A DNA stretch of 64,000 bases from Phellopilus nigrolimitatus (Eukaryota > Basidiomycota > Agaricomycetes > Hymenochaetales > Hymenochaetaceae). The notes beneath the pieces are model-generated. The model was not told where the DNA came from, ran no database searches, and saw only the letters and a list, made by a program, of their open reading frames with translations. Both the position numbers and the translations under genes were made by a program. Shown piece by piece: positions 22,492 through 33,614 of this stretch (position 1 is the stretch's first letter; each line of letters starts with the position of its first letter). The stretch covers positions 574,483-638,482 of the forward strand of contig JAJOHG010000018.1 of the NCBI GenBank assembly GCA_021029095.1, read 5' to 3'.

Positions 22492-23445
22492 ATGGCTGTC
22501 AAGTTCTACGGCGACAAGGCAGTGTCCGGTACGCAACACGTCCTGGTCGTTGCGAAAGAGCTCGGCGTGCCGTATACGATCGTCCACGTCGACATGAATG
22601 CCGGCGCGCACAAGACCGCAGAGTACATAGCGACGAAGCACCCTTTCGGACAGACGCCTGTGCTTGTGCGTATTTCCTCCGCCCCACTCACTTTTTCATC
22701 TTCGTTTTTTTGTTTTTAATCGATCTTAGCGGCTCGATCATCGATTTCGTGCAGACTAGAATTAATCTTCTGACTTTATCTTACGTACGCACAGGAGGAT
22801 GAAGACGGGTTCAAGGTGTACGAGGCGCGCGCGATCGGCAGGTACCTCGCCGCGAAGGCGGGTGACGAGCGGCTCCTGCCGAGGACGAATGTGAAGAAGC
22901 TCGCGCTCTTTGAGCAGGCGGCGTCCGTGGAGCAGCACGATTTCCACCCGCTCGTGCTAGGCATCGCGCTGGAGCGCTACTACAAGCCGTAAGCGCGCGC
23001 ACGCTTTTTTTGTTCGGTGCTTAGTCAGAATGGAGTGGCTTACTTCTGATGTTGCTTTTCTTTGTATTTATATTGTGTGGCACGTATAGGCGCTGGGGAC
23101 AGGCAACGGACGAGAAGCGCTTGGCGGAGCTAGAGGCTGCGCTCGTGGAGAAACTTAAGGTGTACGAAGTTATCCTCGGAAAATCGAAGTATCTTGCCGG
23201 CGACGTCAGTGTCTTCTTTCCCTATCTCCGTTATCCATTTGCTCAAAAACTTATCCTCTCCGTTTTCACCTCCGCAGGAGCTGACTCTCGCCGACCTTTT
23301 CCATCTCCCGTTCGGCACTCAGTTGACCGAACAGCTGGGTTTCCAGGGACTGAAGGCGACGCCGAACGTCGCGCGGTGGTGGGCGGACATCTCCTCGCGC
23401 GCGTCGTGGAAGGCGGTCCTGGCTGAGGCTGAGGGATCTCAGTGA
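22492..23445 (+). CDS. Glutathione S-transferase
   Basis: Four exons: 22492-22665, 22795-22988, 23090-23204 and 23278-23445 (216 residues, the usual GST length). The N-terminal thioredoxin-like half has SGTQHVLVVAKELGVPY and the cis-Pro segment GQTPVLED, followed by the glutathione-contact EARAIGRYL. The C-terminal helical half has YLAGDELTLADLFHLP, the N-capping and hydrophobic staple motif. It is closest in appearance to the fungal phi/GTT-like cytosolic GSTs that conjugate glutathione to electrophiles. No Cys or Tyr is obvious at the catalytic position; a Ser/Thr at about 12-13 is more likely. A second copy, inverted, enters the window at 63931-64000. Confidence 0.9.
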
Positions 23446-24691
23446 AAGAACACAGTCAATGAGATGGACGCGTGCGCGTGCCACGGCAGTGGCGTGTATT
23501 CTGAGCTTGCAGCATGTGGATAGCTGCGGGCGGCGTTGATGCCGAATGGGAAGGGAAAATCGGAGAGCAAGCATTACAGCTTTTTGTACGAATAATATCA
23601 GCCGCGTGCCAGGTTGAAATGAAATGAGTTTACACTATAATTTGGACTTGGCAAGATTAGAGAGGTTTCGACGCACATCGGATTGGTTCTTTTCTCAACA
23701 TCAACAACTGTGCGATCCTTGTCGAGGGGCAAATTTACTCGACAGAAAAGGAGCTAGGGACATAATTAGAGTTTTAGCAGTATATGCACAATACAATAGA
23801 CAAAAGTACACCTTTATAGTCCAATGAATTACCCGGGTTCCCAGACACGCTTTTCTCCTCGCCGGTGTATATGGTGCGCATTTGATGCATACTTGCTATA
23901 TGTGCCTTTGGATGTATTCAGTCGGCTTTGATGTCTAAACACGACGTACGAGTGGACATCCGAGTCGGCGCTTCCGACGGCAAATTTGAATAATCCCGCG
24001 GTGACCGTCATTGTTCTCGTAAATAGCTGTAATATCAAGAATTACGATATGAACTCGGATAAAGTCTAGGTCATGCAAGCTTCGCTCCCCCCTAATGTAA
24101 TGTGGATACCCGACATATAAAGTCACGATTTATTTTAAGAGCATGCTAGTGTTCCAAAGCCAGTGCCATTTAGAGCCTCTTTTCACATTGCTCGTAATTC
24201 TGAAAGAAGATTTCTGTTCAGGTATATAAGCAGGAGGATAAGCTTAACGAGAGCTCTCACCGTATATCGATTTTGCATAAGGATGCTGCCCAAAAGTGTT
24301 GACGATGGATTTTACGTCTACCATGGAAAAGAAGACATCAAGATACAGCCTTCTGTTCGTGACTTGAGTGTTTCGTAAGTTGTGGAAGACCTCTCCGCCG
24401 GATTTGCAAAATCCAAAGAGTAAAGGCCGCTGATTTATTACGACGCACGCGATGATTGAGAATTAGATGCTCAAGAAACGATTTAAAACGCACGCCGACT
24501 AAAACTTTTAATCGAAAGCAATCCAGCCACGACGAAGATATTCTCAAGAATAGAGAGAAGAAAGAAAAGGCTGACGATTAAAAGAGATGTTAATGAATAT
24601 TGCGAATATTTTCAAGTATATAACAGCTAGGAGCATACCTTTTTACGGGCACTTCGGGTCATTTTGACTCTTGAGAAACTCGGGCATGGCA
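23446..24691. repeat. GST/F-box intergenic DNA, left copy of outer inverted duplication
   Basis: Blocks at about 23,480-23,560, 23,600-23,830 and 24,370-24,690 match the DNA of 63,170-63,930 in reverse orientation. A 67-codon ATG-started frame at 23624-23827 has an open counterpart at 63753-63547. Otherwise no gene is recognised. Confidence 0.65.
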
Positions 24692-26677
24692 CTAGCCCCT
24701 GCCTCCCCGAGAGCGTACGCCTTTTTCCGTGCTGGCTGTGCTGCCAAGCAGCTCTCCCAGTGCCCTGCCCTGCTCGCTGACGAGCCGCTGCAGTGCTGAG
24801 ATCCTATTTTTCAACGCGGCGTTCTCGTCCTGCACTTCCTTCTGCGCTGTTCCCGCAACGCCTGCCTCTGCCCTCAGGACTGCTGTTTCCTCCCTCGACG
24901 ATGAAAGTGCCACCTTCAAGGCAGCAATTTCCTCCAGAAACGCTAGCCTGCCCTCGCGAGCGGGGTCGTCATCCTTTGGTAAAAGACGAAGCCCAGCACG
25001 CCTCTCTTCAAAATGCTGAAGAAGCGATGGCAATATGTATCTCCATGATTGAGATATATTTAAGCCGCGATCGCTTCCGTGAACATCGCAATCCACTGAC
25101 AGGACCTTCCCTAGGAACATGGTCACGTGTGAGGGATCCCAAGGAAAAGGCGAGTTATCAAGATGCAAATCGCGCAATCCGGTGAAAGCTGTGGGCAAAC
25201 CGAGCGTTGGAGGAGGCACCGTGTCTAAGTCGATAGGAATTTGGAGGTGAGTGATTTGTGGACAACGTTCTGCAAGCGATACGAGAACACCGAGAGTCAG
25301 AGAGCTTTTTCGGACTTCCGGTGCAACAGAAACCTGCTTAATCAGCAACTTCTTTAGGGAGATGCAGTGCATGAATATGTCCACAAATTGACTGTCGGTC
25401 ACATCCACGACTGTCCGATGCCGTAGTTCGAAAAATTCAAGCCGAGTGAAACGGGCCAAAGGGTGGAGATTATGAAATGTGATATGATTGTTAGCGTCAT
25501 AAATTGCCGCCCGGCCGACCTTACTTGTGATAGTGAGTTTTCGCATTAAAGGACTACTCTGCGAGACAGCAAATAGGAAAGAAGCGAGTCCCTTCAGACG
25601 TGCAGCAGATTGGTCTACGGTTAGGTCGACTAGTTTTCTGAAAGCACCGGGGGAGCTAAAAAGAAGGCTGAGTTCTTCTAAGTCGCCCATCAATTCGAAG
25701 ATTTCTAAAGTCGGAAACGCATTTTCGAAGTGAAGCCTATGAATGCCCTCGAAATGCGGTGGAACGGTAGAGCCGGGTCTTCGTAGGTAGCGAAGCCTCG
25801 TAAGAGCTGCCAGACTCGATAGAGCGGATTGGGAGAGAGAATAAGTCCGGCAGTCCTTTAGATAGGACAATCTTGAAAATAACATGGGTAGGCTCTTGTT
25901 GGCCAATGATTCACTATCGTGGTCGTTCCAAAAAGGTGGCACAGTGAGAATTGAAATTTGCGGCGATTTGGAAATTATCTGTTCGAGAAAAAGTTCCGTA
26001 TCGAATCTGAGATTAGGAAGACTGATTCTCTGCAAGGTTTTATGACAGAAAAATCCAATGTGTTCGATCCACGATTCCCGCATATTTTTGATAGAAAGAC
26101 TTAAAATGTTTGGGAAAGCAACTCGTGGACAGGATCCGACGATCTGCGCAAAAGCGTTGTCATCAAGTTCGAAGTCTGAGTAATAAGAAGGGCGCAAAGT
26201 ATCATAGACCTTAAAGACAGAATTGACTCCTAGGTGTTTGACGCGTTCGGAGTACGTTAAGAATCTAACCCAATCCTTTTGGCGTAGACGACGAGTAAAA
26301 TCCTGTGCCACACAATTGAACAATCGCTGATGGATCAGCATTATATTATAAGTGCTCACCATCGATTTCCAATCATAAGCATTCGATCTGGTCGGTGAGT
26401 CTGACCCCGACTTAGACTGTGTATGTCATACTCTGTAAATGATCCCAGATGTTTTGGAGGGCTCATTGTCATGCACCTTCTTGTGTTCTATAACCTTCAT
26501 GGGCGCTAGAAGCTTCATTAAGGGAAGCAATCCATCCACTTTCTCCCATACAAGGTCCAATGCGACGTCCTTCCACAGACGACAGACCCGGGCACAGCGC
26601 GCGTTGTCTTGTCTCGAGTTCAAAGAAAATACTAATTTGCGGATTTCCTTGTGGGAGAAGACCGTATTTATATGCAT
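24692..26677 (-). CDS. F-box/LRR-like protein with C-terminal coiled coil
   Basis: Exon 1 runs 26677-26477 (67 codons, MHINTVFSHKEIRKL) and exon 2 runs 26302-24692 (537 codons including the stop), giving about 603 residues. The intron runs GTGCAT to TGGCACAG in phase 0, at the same place as in the F-box genes at 0.2-7.8 kb. The F-box-like part is NSRQDNARCARVCRLWKDVA. A leucine-rich-repeat-like body follows (LTLGVLVSLAERCPQ resembles LTLDVLQLLSENCPQ of copy 2). The last 80 residues form a heptad-rich coiled coil (ALKVALSSSREETAVLRAEA). The role is presumably SCF adaptor, by family. The gene is convergent with the GST gene. An inverted, internally deleted copy of the same gene lies at 62256-63152. 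Confidence 0.8.
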
Positions 26678-26989
26678 TTTAGACCTCTAGATGCTCGTTA
26701 TAACGCGAAAAAACAAGTTTTTGGTAGAGGGCAGCGCAGACGCAATGATGACGCGTGGAAAAAGGCACGGTTAGGAATCTCGGGATTTTCAGCACTATTG
26801 ACACAGCCACCACACTTTATTTTTCATACAAAAGCGGTTGCTGAAGTTGCTGAAGTCGCTCAACACTGGTCGCTCCTCACCTCTGTCAATCGTGAGCTTA
26901 CCACACAGAAAAATACGTGTCTGGGACCGAGGTCAATGTTATCATCTCAAGAGTAGCGCTGCCCAAGAAGTAAGAAGAGAAAGCTGAAA
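26678..26989. other. Intergenic, part of the outer inverted duplication
   Basis: The first about 100 nt, up to the GACGCAATGATGACG stretch near 26,740-26,800, match 62,160-62,255 in reverse. The duplication ends in this area. No gene is seen. Confidence 0.5.
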
Positions 26990-27878
26990 ATGGCGTCCGG
27001 AGCTGTTATTGGGTCCGCGAGCGCTATGATCGTCGACGATGACGGCGGGTGGAGAAAGGAGACTAAAGATGATAACGACGAGCTCGCAGAGGCCGTCGTC
27101 GAGGAGGTCAGGGCCTTCGGGAAGCGAAAGGTGGAGTCAGAGAAATCTGATGGAGGTCATTGCGCGTGAGGGCGTCAAACAGGAATCGCCGCCGCCCGAG
27201 GACGAAAAACCGCGTGTTATTGATGCACCGTTCGCAGAGGGTCTTGTCGCCTCGGCGCAGCTCAAGACAGTTCTTCCACAGAAGGGCAAGGACAAGGGAC
27301 GTGAAAAATAGAGAGAAAGAACGCGAGCCTGCCGCCTGCGCGGCTCGCACAGGAGACGGTCTACCGTGGGGTCGTTGGACGCAAGATCGACATGAGAGTG
27401 GAGCGCGTGGAAACCGCTTGCAAGAAGCGCAAGCTCGAGGAACGGGAGGCGCAGAAGATGGAGTGGGGGGAATGGCCTCGTGCAGCGCGTGGATGAGGTG
27501 CGGCGCGGGCGCAGCTTGAACAAGAGAGAAAACGTGACCTCGCGGTATACGCAGATGATCGGGAGCTCAATGATGAACAGAAGGCGAAGGATCGATGGAA
27601 CGACCCGGCAGCCGCGTTTCTTACTGTGAGCGTTCATACCGTCTTGACTTTCTGCGTGCACTATACTGATCCTTGACTGGTAGAGAAAAGCACGAAAAGG
27701 TCCGAAAAAGCCGCTATACTCGGGCCCTCCCCCTCCTCCAAATCGATTTGGAATCAGGCCGGGCTACCGCTGGGATGGCGTTGATCGCGGGAATGGGTAT
27801 GAGAAGAAGATCCAGAAGCAGAACGAATGCAAACGGACAGACCTGGAAAGCTATCAGTGGAGCGTCGACGACATGTAG
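26990..27878 (+). pseudogene. BUD13/CWC26 pre-mRNA splicing factor relic
   Basis: BUD13 motifs appear in order but in different frames: VIGSASAMIVDDDGGW (from 26990), [68 protein letters not shown], and finally [20 protein letters not shown] with [10 protein letters not shown] and TAG at 27878. At least four frame changes are needed to connect them. The N-terminal part of the family (before IGSAS) is absent. One intron at 27626-27683 (GTGAGC to TGGTAG) is retained, so this is a DNA-level copy rather than a retrocopy. BUD13 belongs to the RES complex of the spliceosome; a working copy must exist elsewhere. Confidence 0.85.
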
Positions 27879-28894
27879 AAACTTCTGCAGCTGGCATATC
27901 TTCTCCTCTCTCCCCGTTGCATGCATGTTTGATCTTGTGCGCTCACCCATATCCAAATCATTGTGCTTTGCGTCCCGGTTGCCGAGGCTGGTTCTTCCCG
28001 CTAAGCATTATGTGCCATACTCTCATTGTCATATCATTTATAGGACAGCTCGGCGAGTATTCCATCCTCCAGCTGCAATATCTGGGGCCTAGTCGTCTTC
28101 GTGTCGGCGCTCATCCGTGGGCTGGCTGTTTGTCCATGTCTGTATGTCTATCCGTCCATCCCGTCCACGCCTTGCTAAATGTCGATCTCATATACACAAT
28201 GCCCTGTATTCTAGCGGAATAGACACATTTCCAATTGGACACGCTTTATGCTGCGACTTGCTGTTCGCCTTGATGTCCGCAAGTTGCCTTAGTCTCAAGT
28301 CTTCTGTTTTTGAGGACGTCACCCAAGTCATGCGAAATTTCCGTTTTCTGTGGCCTCTGTATGCGAGACTGACGGGTTTTGGCGCGTTTTACTCTAATCC
28401 CTTGACGATTTTACTCATGGCTAACCAAAGTCACTTTCAAACTACTCTCAGGGCCTCTGTTTCATCTTTTGTTGAAGACTGCGATGCGAATTGTCCATTT
28501 CTCAAGCGTGGGGCATCATGATCTGTAGCCTGTTTGATGCATACGTTCAACTCGACTCCCGAGTCTGCTTGCGGATGACTCGATGTCCCTAATCACATTC
28601 CTCACGTTGCTGTTAGCGGGTCGATACTGCTGGTTATCCACGAGCTCTTCTCTTGACTTACCTCGATCGGTAACTATGATGTTCCCCGGCAATTCAACGA
28701 ACGACGCGAGACTATCTTTCCCTGATTACTACACCATGTCATCGTTTGAATTCCGAAACCATATCTGCGAGCTACATGCATGATACGTAATTATTGCAGA
28801 CAAAACACTTTACATTAACCTGTGGTTCGACTGTCTATCAGATAAACGCCCGTTTGTAACGCTTTCGGAGACGCTGGGCGGTTGTCAATGGCTG
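27879..28894. other. Intergenic, no gene recognised
   Basis: Open frames on the plus strand (for example 28117-28521 and 28583-28783) lack family resemblance and consistent codon character. Nothing further can be supported. Confidence 0.45.
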
Positions 28895-29416
28895 CTATTC
28901 TTTGCAGTTCACGGCTGCGAGGACGTGCTTCACAGTATCAGTCATTTCAACCGGCATCGGGTAGTTTTCGAGTTCTTCATTGGCGACCCTCGCATACGCC
29001 TGGTGCTCTTCAGGATTCATGACTATCTGGTTCTCCCTTTCCTCCGACTTCCGCGAGCAAGTTAAACTGCTTCGAAATGCCCCTTTTCGTCGTATACTCG
29101 AACCCCTCGTCGAACTCCGACACGACGCTCGTCACGTCTAGGCCTGTCTCTTCGCGAAGGTCGCGCGCCACGGCATCTAATATGGTTGCGTCTTCATTTT
29201 CCGCGTGGCTTCCGGGGAGCTCGTACATGTCTGGATACTCGTCCTCCTTTGTGATGCGCTTGAGAAGCAGTATTCTTTTGAAATGCTCCCCTCTGGTTGG
29301 GAAACGACAGCTACGCCTACGATAAGACGCTTTCCTGCGCACTCGGGCTTCATGCGCAGCTCATCCAATCGGATGGCTCGGTGTTCAACCGAAGTCGAGG
29401 CCCAGAAGCTAGCCAT
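28895..29416 (-). pseudogene. Nudix hydrolase, two frameshifts
   Basis: A Nudix-type protein reads from ATG 29416 (MASFWASTSVEHRAIRL) to TAG 28897-28895, but in three frames. The first shift is in the GGGG run at about 29,290, between VVSQPEG and HFKRILLLKR. The second is in AAAGGGAG at about 29,037, between LLAEVGGK and ENQIVMNPEEHQAYARV. The central part contains ELPGSHAENEDATILDAV and ARDLREETGLDV, a Nudix box with two extra residues before the REETGL helix, as in a group of fungal Nudix proteins. These enzymes split nucleoside-diphosphate-linked compounds. Both shifts lie in homopolymer runs, so sequence error is a real alternative to pseudogenisation. Confidence 0.75.
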
Positions 29417-30035
29417 AGGAATCGATGGATGATGGAATGGGGTGAGTCTAGTGCCGTCAAGGTCACGCTCAAGAAGAAAAAAGTGCAAACTGGCAAACTC
29501 ACGCTTGTTCGATTTTGACGCTTGATGCTGGGATGTTTCGGCGCGGGATCTCGCACGCCACAAGGCGCGTCGTCTTTTCTGGCTCTCCGCCGTTTCCAGC
29601 GCAATTTCTCAGTGGTATTAGTTTGCTGCAAGAGCAACGGAACAAAATCCGACTCTCACGATTTCTGACTGAATGTACGCCACAGATCAAGATACGGATT
29701 TGAGTAAATTTGTTATCTTTTTTCCTTCGTCCTGCATGTACATGCAAAGCTTGAAATATACTGTATGTATGTAATAATATTTAGAGTGCTTTCCATCTTT
29801 ATGCTACGCGGCTATCGCCGTCGGAGTCAGCAGTTCATTGAGTCTTAGTCAGCAGATGTATTGAGAATCGATTGGCTGCTCTCCGAAGACCTAGCACTGT
29901 ACTTCCGAACCGAACTGTTCGAGCCATGCTTTCTCACCTTATCCACCACTGTTGGGATCCCGGTAGATTGTTGTAGTCGCTTTAAGCAACGCGCTCGAGC
30001 ATTCCCGCTTCAGTTTGTCCTAAGTTTCTACTGCC
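29417..30035. other. Divergent intergenic region, no gene recognised
   Basis: This region lies between the Nudix gene (minus) and the amidase gene (plus), and probably holds both promoters. An AT-rich stretch at 29,750-29,790 (AATATACTGTATGTATGTAA) is seen. There is no coding signal. Confidence 0.45.
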
Positions 30036-32218
30036 ATGTCTACTTGGCAGGAGCTTGTCGCAGACAAGAAACAGCGTCAGCAGGCTGCGATCCCAAAGGA
30101 CTGGCTCATCAGGCAGCCTCCTTCAGATTTGCTTGACGTGACGGGCATCCCTGCTTCTTCTGGTCTTCTCACGGCATTTGAGCTTGAAGTCACTGAAACG
30201 GTCGACGTCGGTATCCTTCTTGCGAAACTTGCCACTAGCGAGTGGTCTTCAGTCAATGTCACTCGAGCGTACTACAAGCGCGCGATCATCGCTCACCAGG
30301 TCGTAAGTTATACCTAATGTGCTGATCTGCATCTCGAGAGCTGGGCAATGACTCGGATATCATTTACAGACAAACTGTCTAACAGAGATCTTTGTCGAGC
30401 GAGCGCTGTCGCGAGCCGCAGAGTGCGATGCCTATCTCAAGACGAATGGGAAGCCCATGGGCGCGTTGCATGGCTTACCGATTTCACTTAAAGATCAGTT
30501 TAGCATGAAGGATCTTGAGACAACGATAGGTGCATGGTTCCTCTTACCCAACCCAAAACATCGCGTTACTCATTGAATGACGTTGAATGATGCAGGGTTC
30601 GTCTATGGGATTGGAAACCTCGCAAAGTCGGACGCAACGCTTGTAAAAATTCTTTATGAGGCTGGGGCGGTGCCTTTTGTCCGTACGAATGTACCGCAGA
30701 CGCTGATGGTGAACATTGCAAACATCAACTTCATTCTGATTGAAAGCTCATGTGTCTTGTTTATGCAGTGGACAGAGACCTTCAACAATGTTTTCGGGCG
30801 CACTGTCAACCCTTTCAATCGCAATCTAACATCTGGCGGGTCTTCTGGTGGTGAGGGAGCACTAGTTGGTATGAAAGGAAGTCCCATTGGCGTAGGGACT
30901 GATATTGCGGGGTAAGTCGGTCGATCTTCCAGTGTCTTAGTGTATCCAAACGATCGACGTGTCGTTCTCGTAGCTCCATCCGCGTTCCAAGCGCGTTTAA
31001 TGGACTCTACAGCCTGCGCCCTTCATCTCATCGTCTTCCCTTCGAGGGCCTTGTCGGTACGCTGGAAGGATGGGACTCCGTACCGGGTGTGCTTGGTCCG
31101 ATGTCGAACTCGCTGTCGGGTGTCAAGGCGTTTACGAAGGCCGTTATTGACCTCAAGCCATGGAACAGGGATCCTGCCGTTATACGAAAGGATTGGGACG
31201 AAGATGCGTACAGGCTGAAAGATCACGGGCGTGGAAAGGATTTATGCTTCGCGATTATGTGGGATAACGGCTGTACGCTTCCCCATCCACCAATTCGACG
31301 TGCGATGGAGGAGACAAAACAAGCATTGATGGCAAGTGGATTTAAAGGTGCGATCCTTCACTCTCTTCTAGTTCCTAAACCGAGTGTCATAATGGTGTAC
31401 TCATTTCGTTTCTCAGTGATTGATTGGCCCAGTTTTAACTACGGCGAACTCTGTACCTCTCTGGTTCGCTTTCCTGTCTACTTATTTTATTAGCTTTTTG
31501 GAAAAGCATTTACTGACTTGCTCGTCTTTGTTATAGCTAAAAATGTGGGCAGGCGGCGTATCAGAAGACTTCGCCGCCTGGGCGGCAAAGTCAGGAGAAC
31601 CTCTGCTGAAAACGCTGGCACCCGAGGGTGTGTCCGTAGGCTTTGAGTGGCTCCCGCCTGGTGAAAAAATGTCCGTGTACGAGTCGTGGCAGCTTCAGAA
31701 AACGAAGTCCGGGCTGCGTAAGGAGCATTTGGACTTATGGGAATCGACGGCGTCCCTTACGGGTACAGGAAGGCCGGTAGATGCGATAATTACCCCCGTC
31801 GCGGCTTATGCGTCGGTGCCGCATGGAAGGAACATGTACGTCCAAACTGCATAAGATATTTAACTAGCTGGGATGAACACTTAATTGTTCACAAAAAGTG
31901 ATACCAATTACACGATGATATGGAATGCGCTGGATTACACAACAAGCACATTTCCGGTGTCGACGGTCGATCCGGCAGTGGACGTCAAGCAGACTCGCGA
32001 CAGGTTTTTGAACGATGTCGACGAGTTCGTCTACAACCTATGTACATACGTCCACTTCGAACTTTTCTCTCATGATTATACTGAACTTTCTTCGTGTAGA
32101 CGACCCGAGTGTCTGGAGGAATGCTCCGATCGCTCTGCAACTTGTTGGACGATCGCTGGAAGAAGAGGCTGTCATCGGCATGACCGAAATTGTAGCTGCC
32201 GCCTTGAAGAAGACATGA
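30036..32218 (+). CDS. Fungal amidase (amidase signature family)
   Basis: Nine exons join in frame: 30036-30299, 30370-30529, 30596-30708, 30769-30911, 30974-31347, 31417-31463, 31537-31835, 31899-32041 and 32100-32218 (553 residues, normal for fungal acetamidase-like enzymes). The Ser-cisSer-Lys triad is visible: LPISLKDQF (Lys 129), GGSSGGEGAL (Ser 204) and GTDIAGSIRVPS (Ser 228), with the family's usual spacing of 75 and 24 residues. Other family blocks are FGRTVNPFNRNL and APIALQLVGRSLEEE. It hydrolyses carboxamides to acid plus ammonia; the substrate is unknown. No signal peptide. The donor of the intron after 31463 (CTG/GTTCGC) is weak and is the least sure junction. Confidence 0.85.
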
Positions 32219-33614
32219 GAATTGGGCTGAGCGTCGACTGAAAATGTACGAATAGTGAGTGGAATTTTATCAATGCAGCATGGAAGTTTCATATGTACAA
32301 ATACAAGATGAATGTTTGGATTTGGATTCCGAAATATACTCGCGATAGTTATGTCCTATACGCTTTCCTCCTTGCGAAGCAGTGACAGGAAGCCCTAGCA
32401 GACACGTATTGTATGAGGGTAGTCACTGAAAGACGAACCTAGACTTTGCATTTGAAATGCTGCGAGCACTATCATCAAGATTGCTAATTTAGAGTGAATG
32501 GAAGGAGAGCTGTTGCCAGGGTCCGAAACCACAGGAGACTGTGATGGAGGGTGGAGAAGCGTCACAATGGCTGCGGTACTGCACAAGATCAAATTTGAAC
32601 TTGAGCTGCGCGAAGAGGAAACATTGAGGATCACCGGAAGTACAGGTGAATACGAGAGATGGTTAGATAAGACTGCGAGCCCGGAGTCAGAAAACAATGT
32701 GCTAATGCGGATCAAGATATTATCAAGGTTCAAACTAATGACTCAGAGACTTTGCACTGCGTCTCTGGGACAACAACTTTCACAATCTTGATCACATATA
32801 GCTCCATCATTTGCGTTCGATAGTAGAAGAAGATTTGAACTTTAGATGATGAAACAAGGAATGATACCTTGACAAAACAAAAATAGCCATCCATCTTTTC
32901 AAATTTACATCGATAGAATAAAATAAGCCGTACATGTACATAGAAAAGCGCGTTATCGAGCTGAGAGTGATGAATATCTTTAGGGCCGGTAATCTCGTGT
33001 CTGCCGGGTCACGCGTCCTCGCTTATCATCTCACGTGCACTTTATTTTCCAGTTCTCGACGACAGGTCGTAAACCAAAAACCTTTGCTCTCGTCTCTGTC
33101 GTCCTGCTGATAGGTCTCTGTATACTGCGTCAACCGCGGCATAACTGCGTGGTCAAATAAATTGTCGGCGCAGATTTAATATACGCAGTTCTTGCTGATG
33201 GCGCAGGCACATCTTGCAACAATGGGAACGACACGCTGCGTTCACAATACCCGCCTTGTTCTGCAGCGAGTGACAATCATGCTGCACGCATGTATCCATA
33301 GGCGCAGCTGGCTGCGGTCGGAGGTCGGTGCTCAATCTGATGTGACTAGCGAAGAGTGGAATCTTAGCGGCTTTTTAGAGCTTGCACTGACTCGGAGTGA
33401 ACCCTTCGCAGCATTCGAAGCACACCGCAGGTTCTCAACCGCATTTCACTTCGACTGCGAGGGGAGCTCCTAAGAATGCCTATAGCTGCGATCAAACCTT
33501 TCACGAAAAGCAAAGTCCTGGTTTTCAGTACTTAAGGACACCCGTACGTCTCTTGCTACCTCATCCTTCCATCCCATCCACTTCAGACATTATTCACTTT
33601 TACTCATACACAAC
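32219..33614. other. Intergenic, no gene recognised
   Basis: Frames on both strands near 32,400-32,790 and 33,190-33,470 show no family resemblance. The last 100-200 nt probably hold the Argonaute promoter; no TATA box is clear. Confidence 0.45.

Noticed and set aside
32395..32733. Minus-strand 112-codon frame with a hydrophobic C-terminus resembling a GPI-anchor signal
   Set aside because: No upstream exon or domain could be recognised, so a gene call is not supported.
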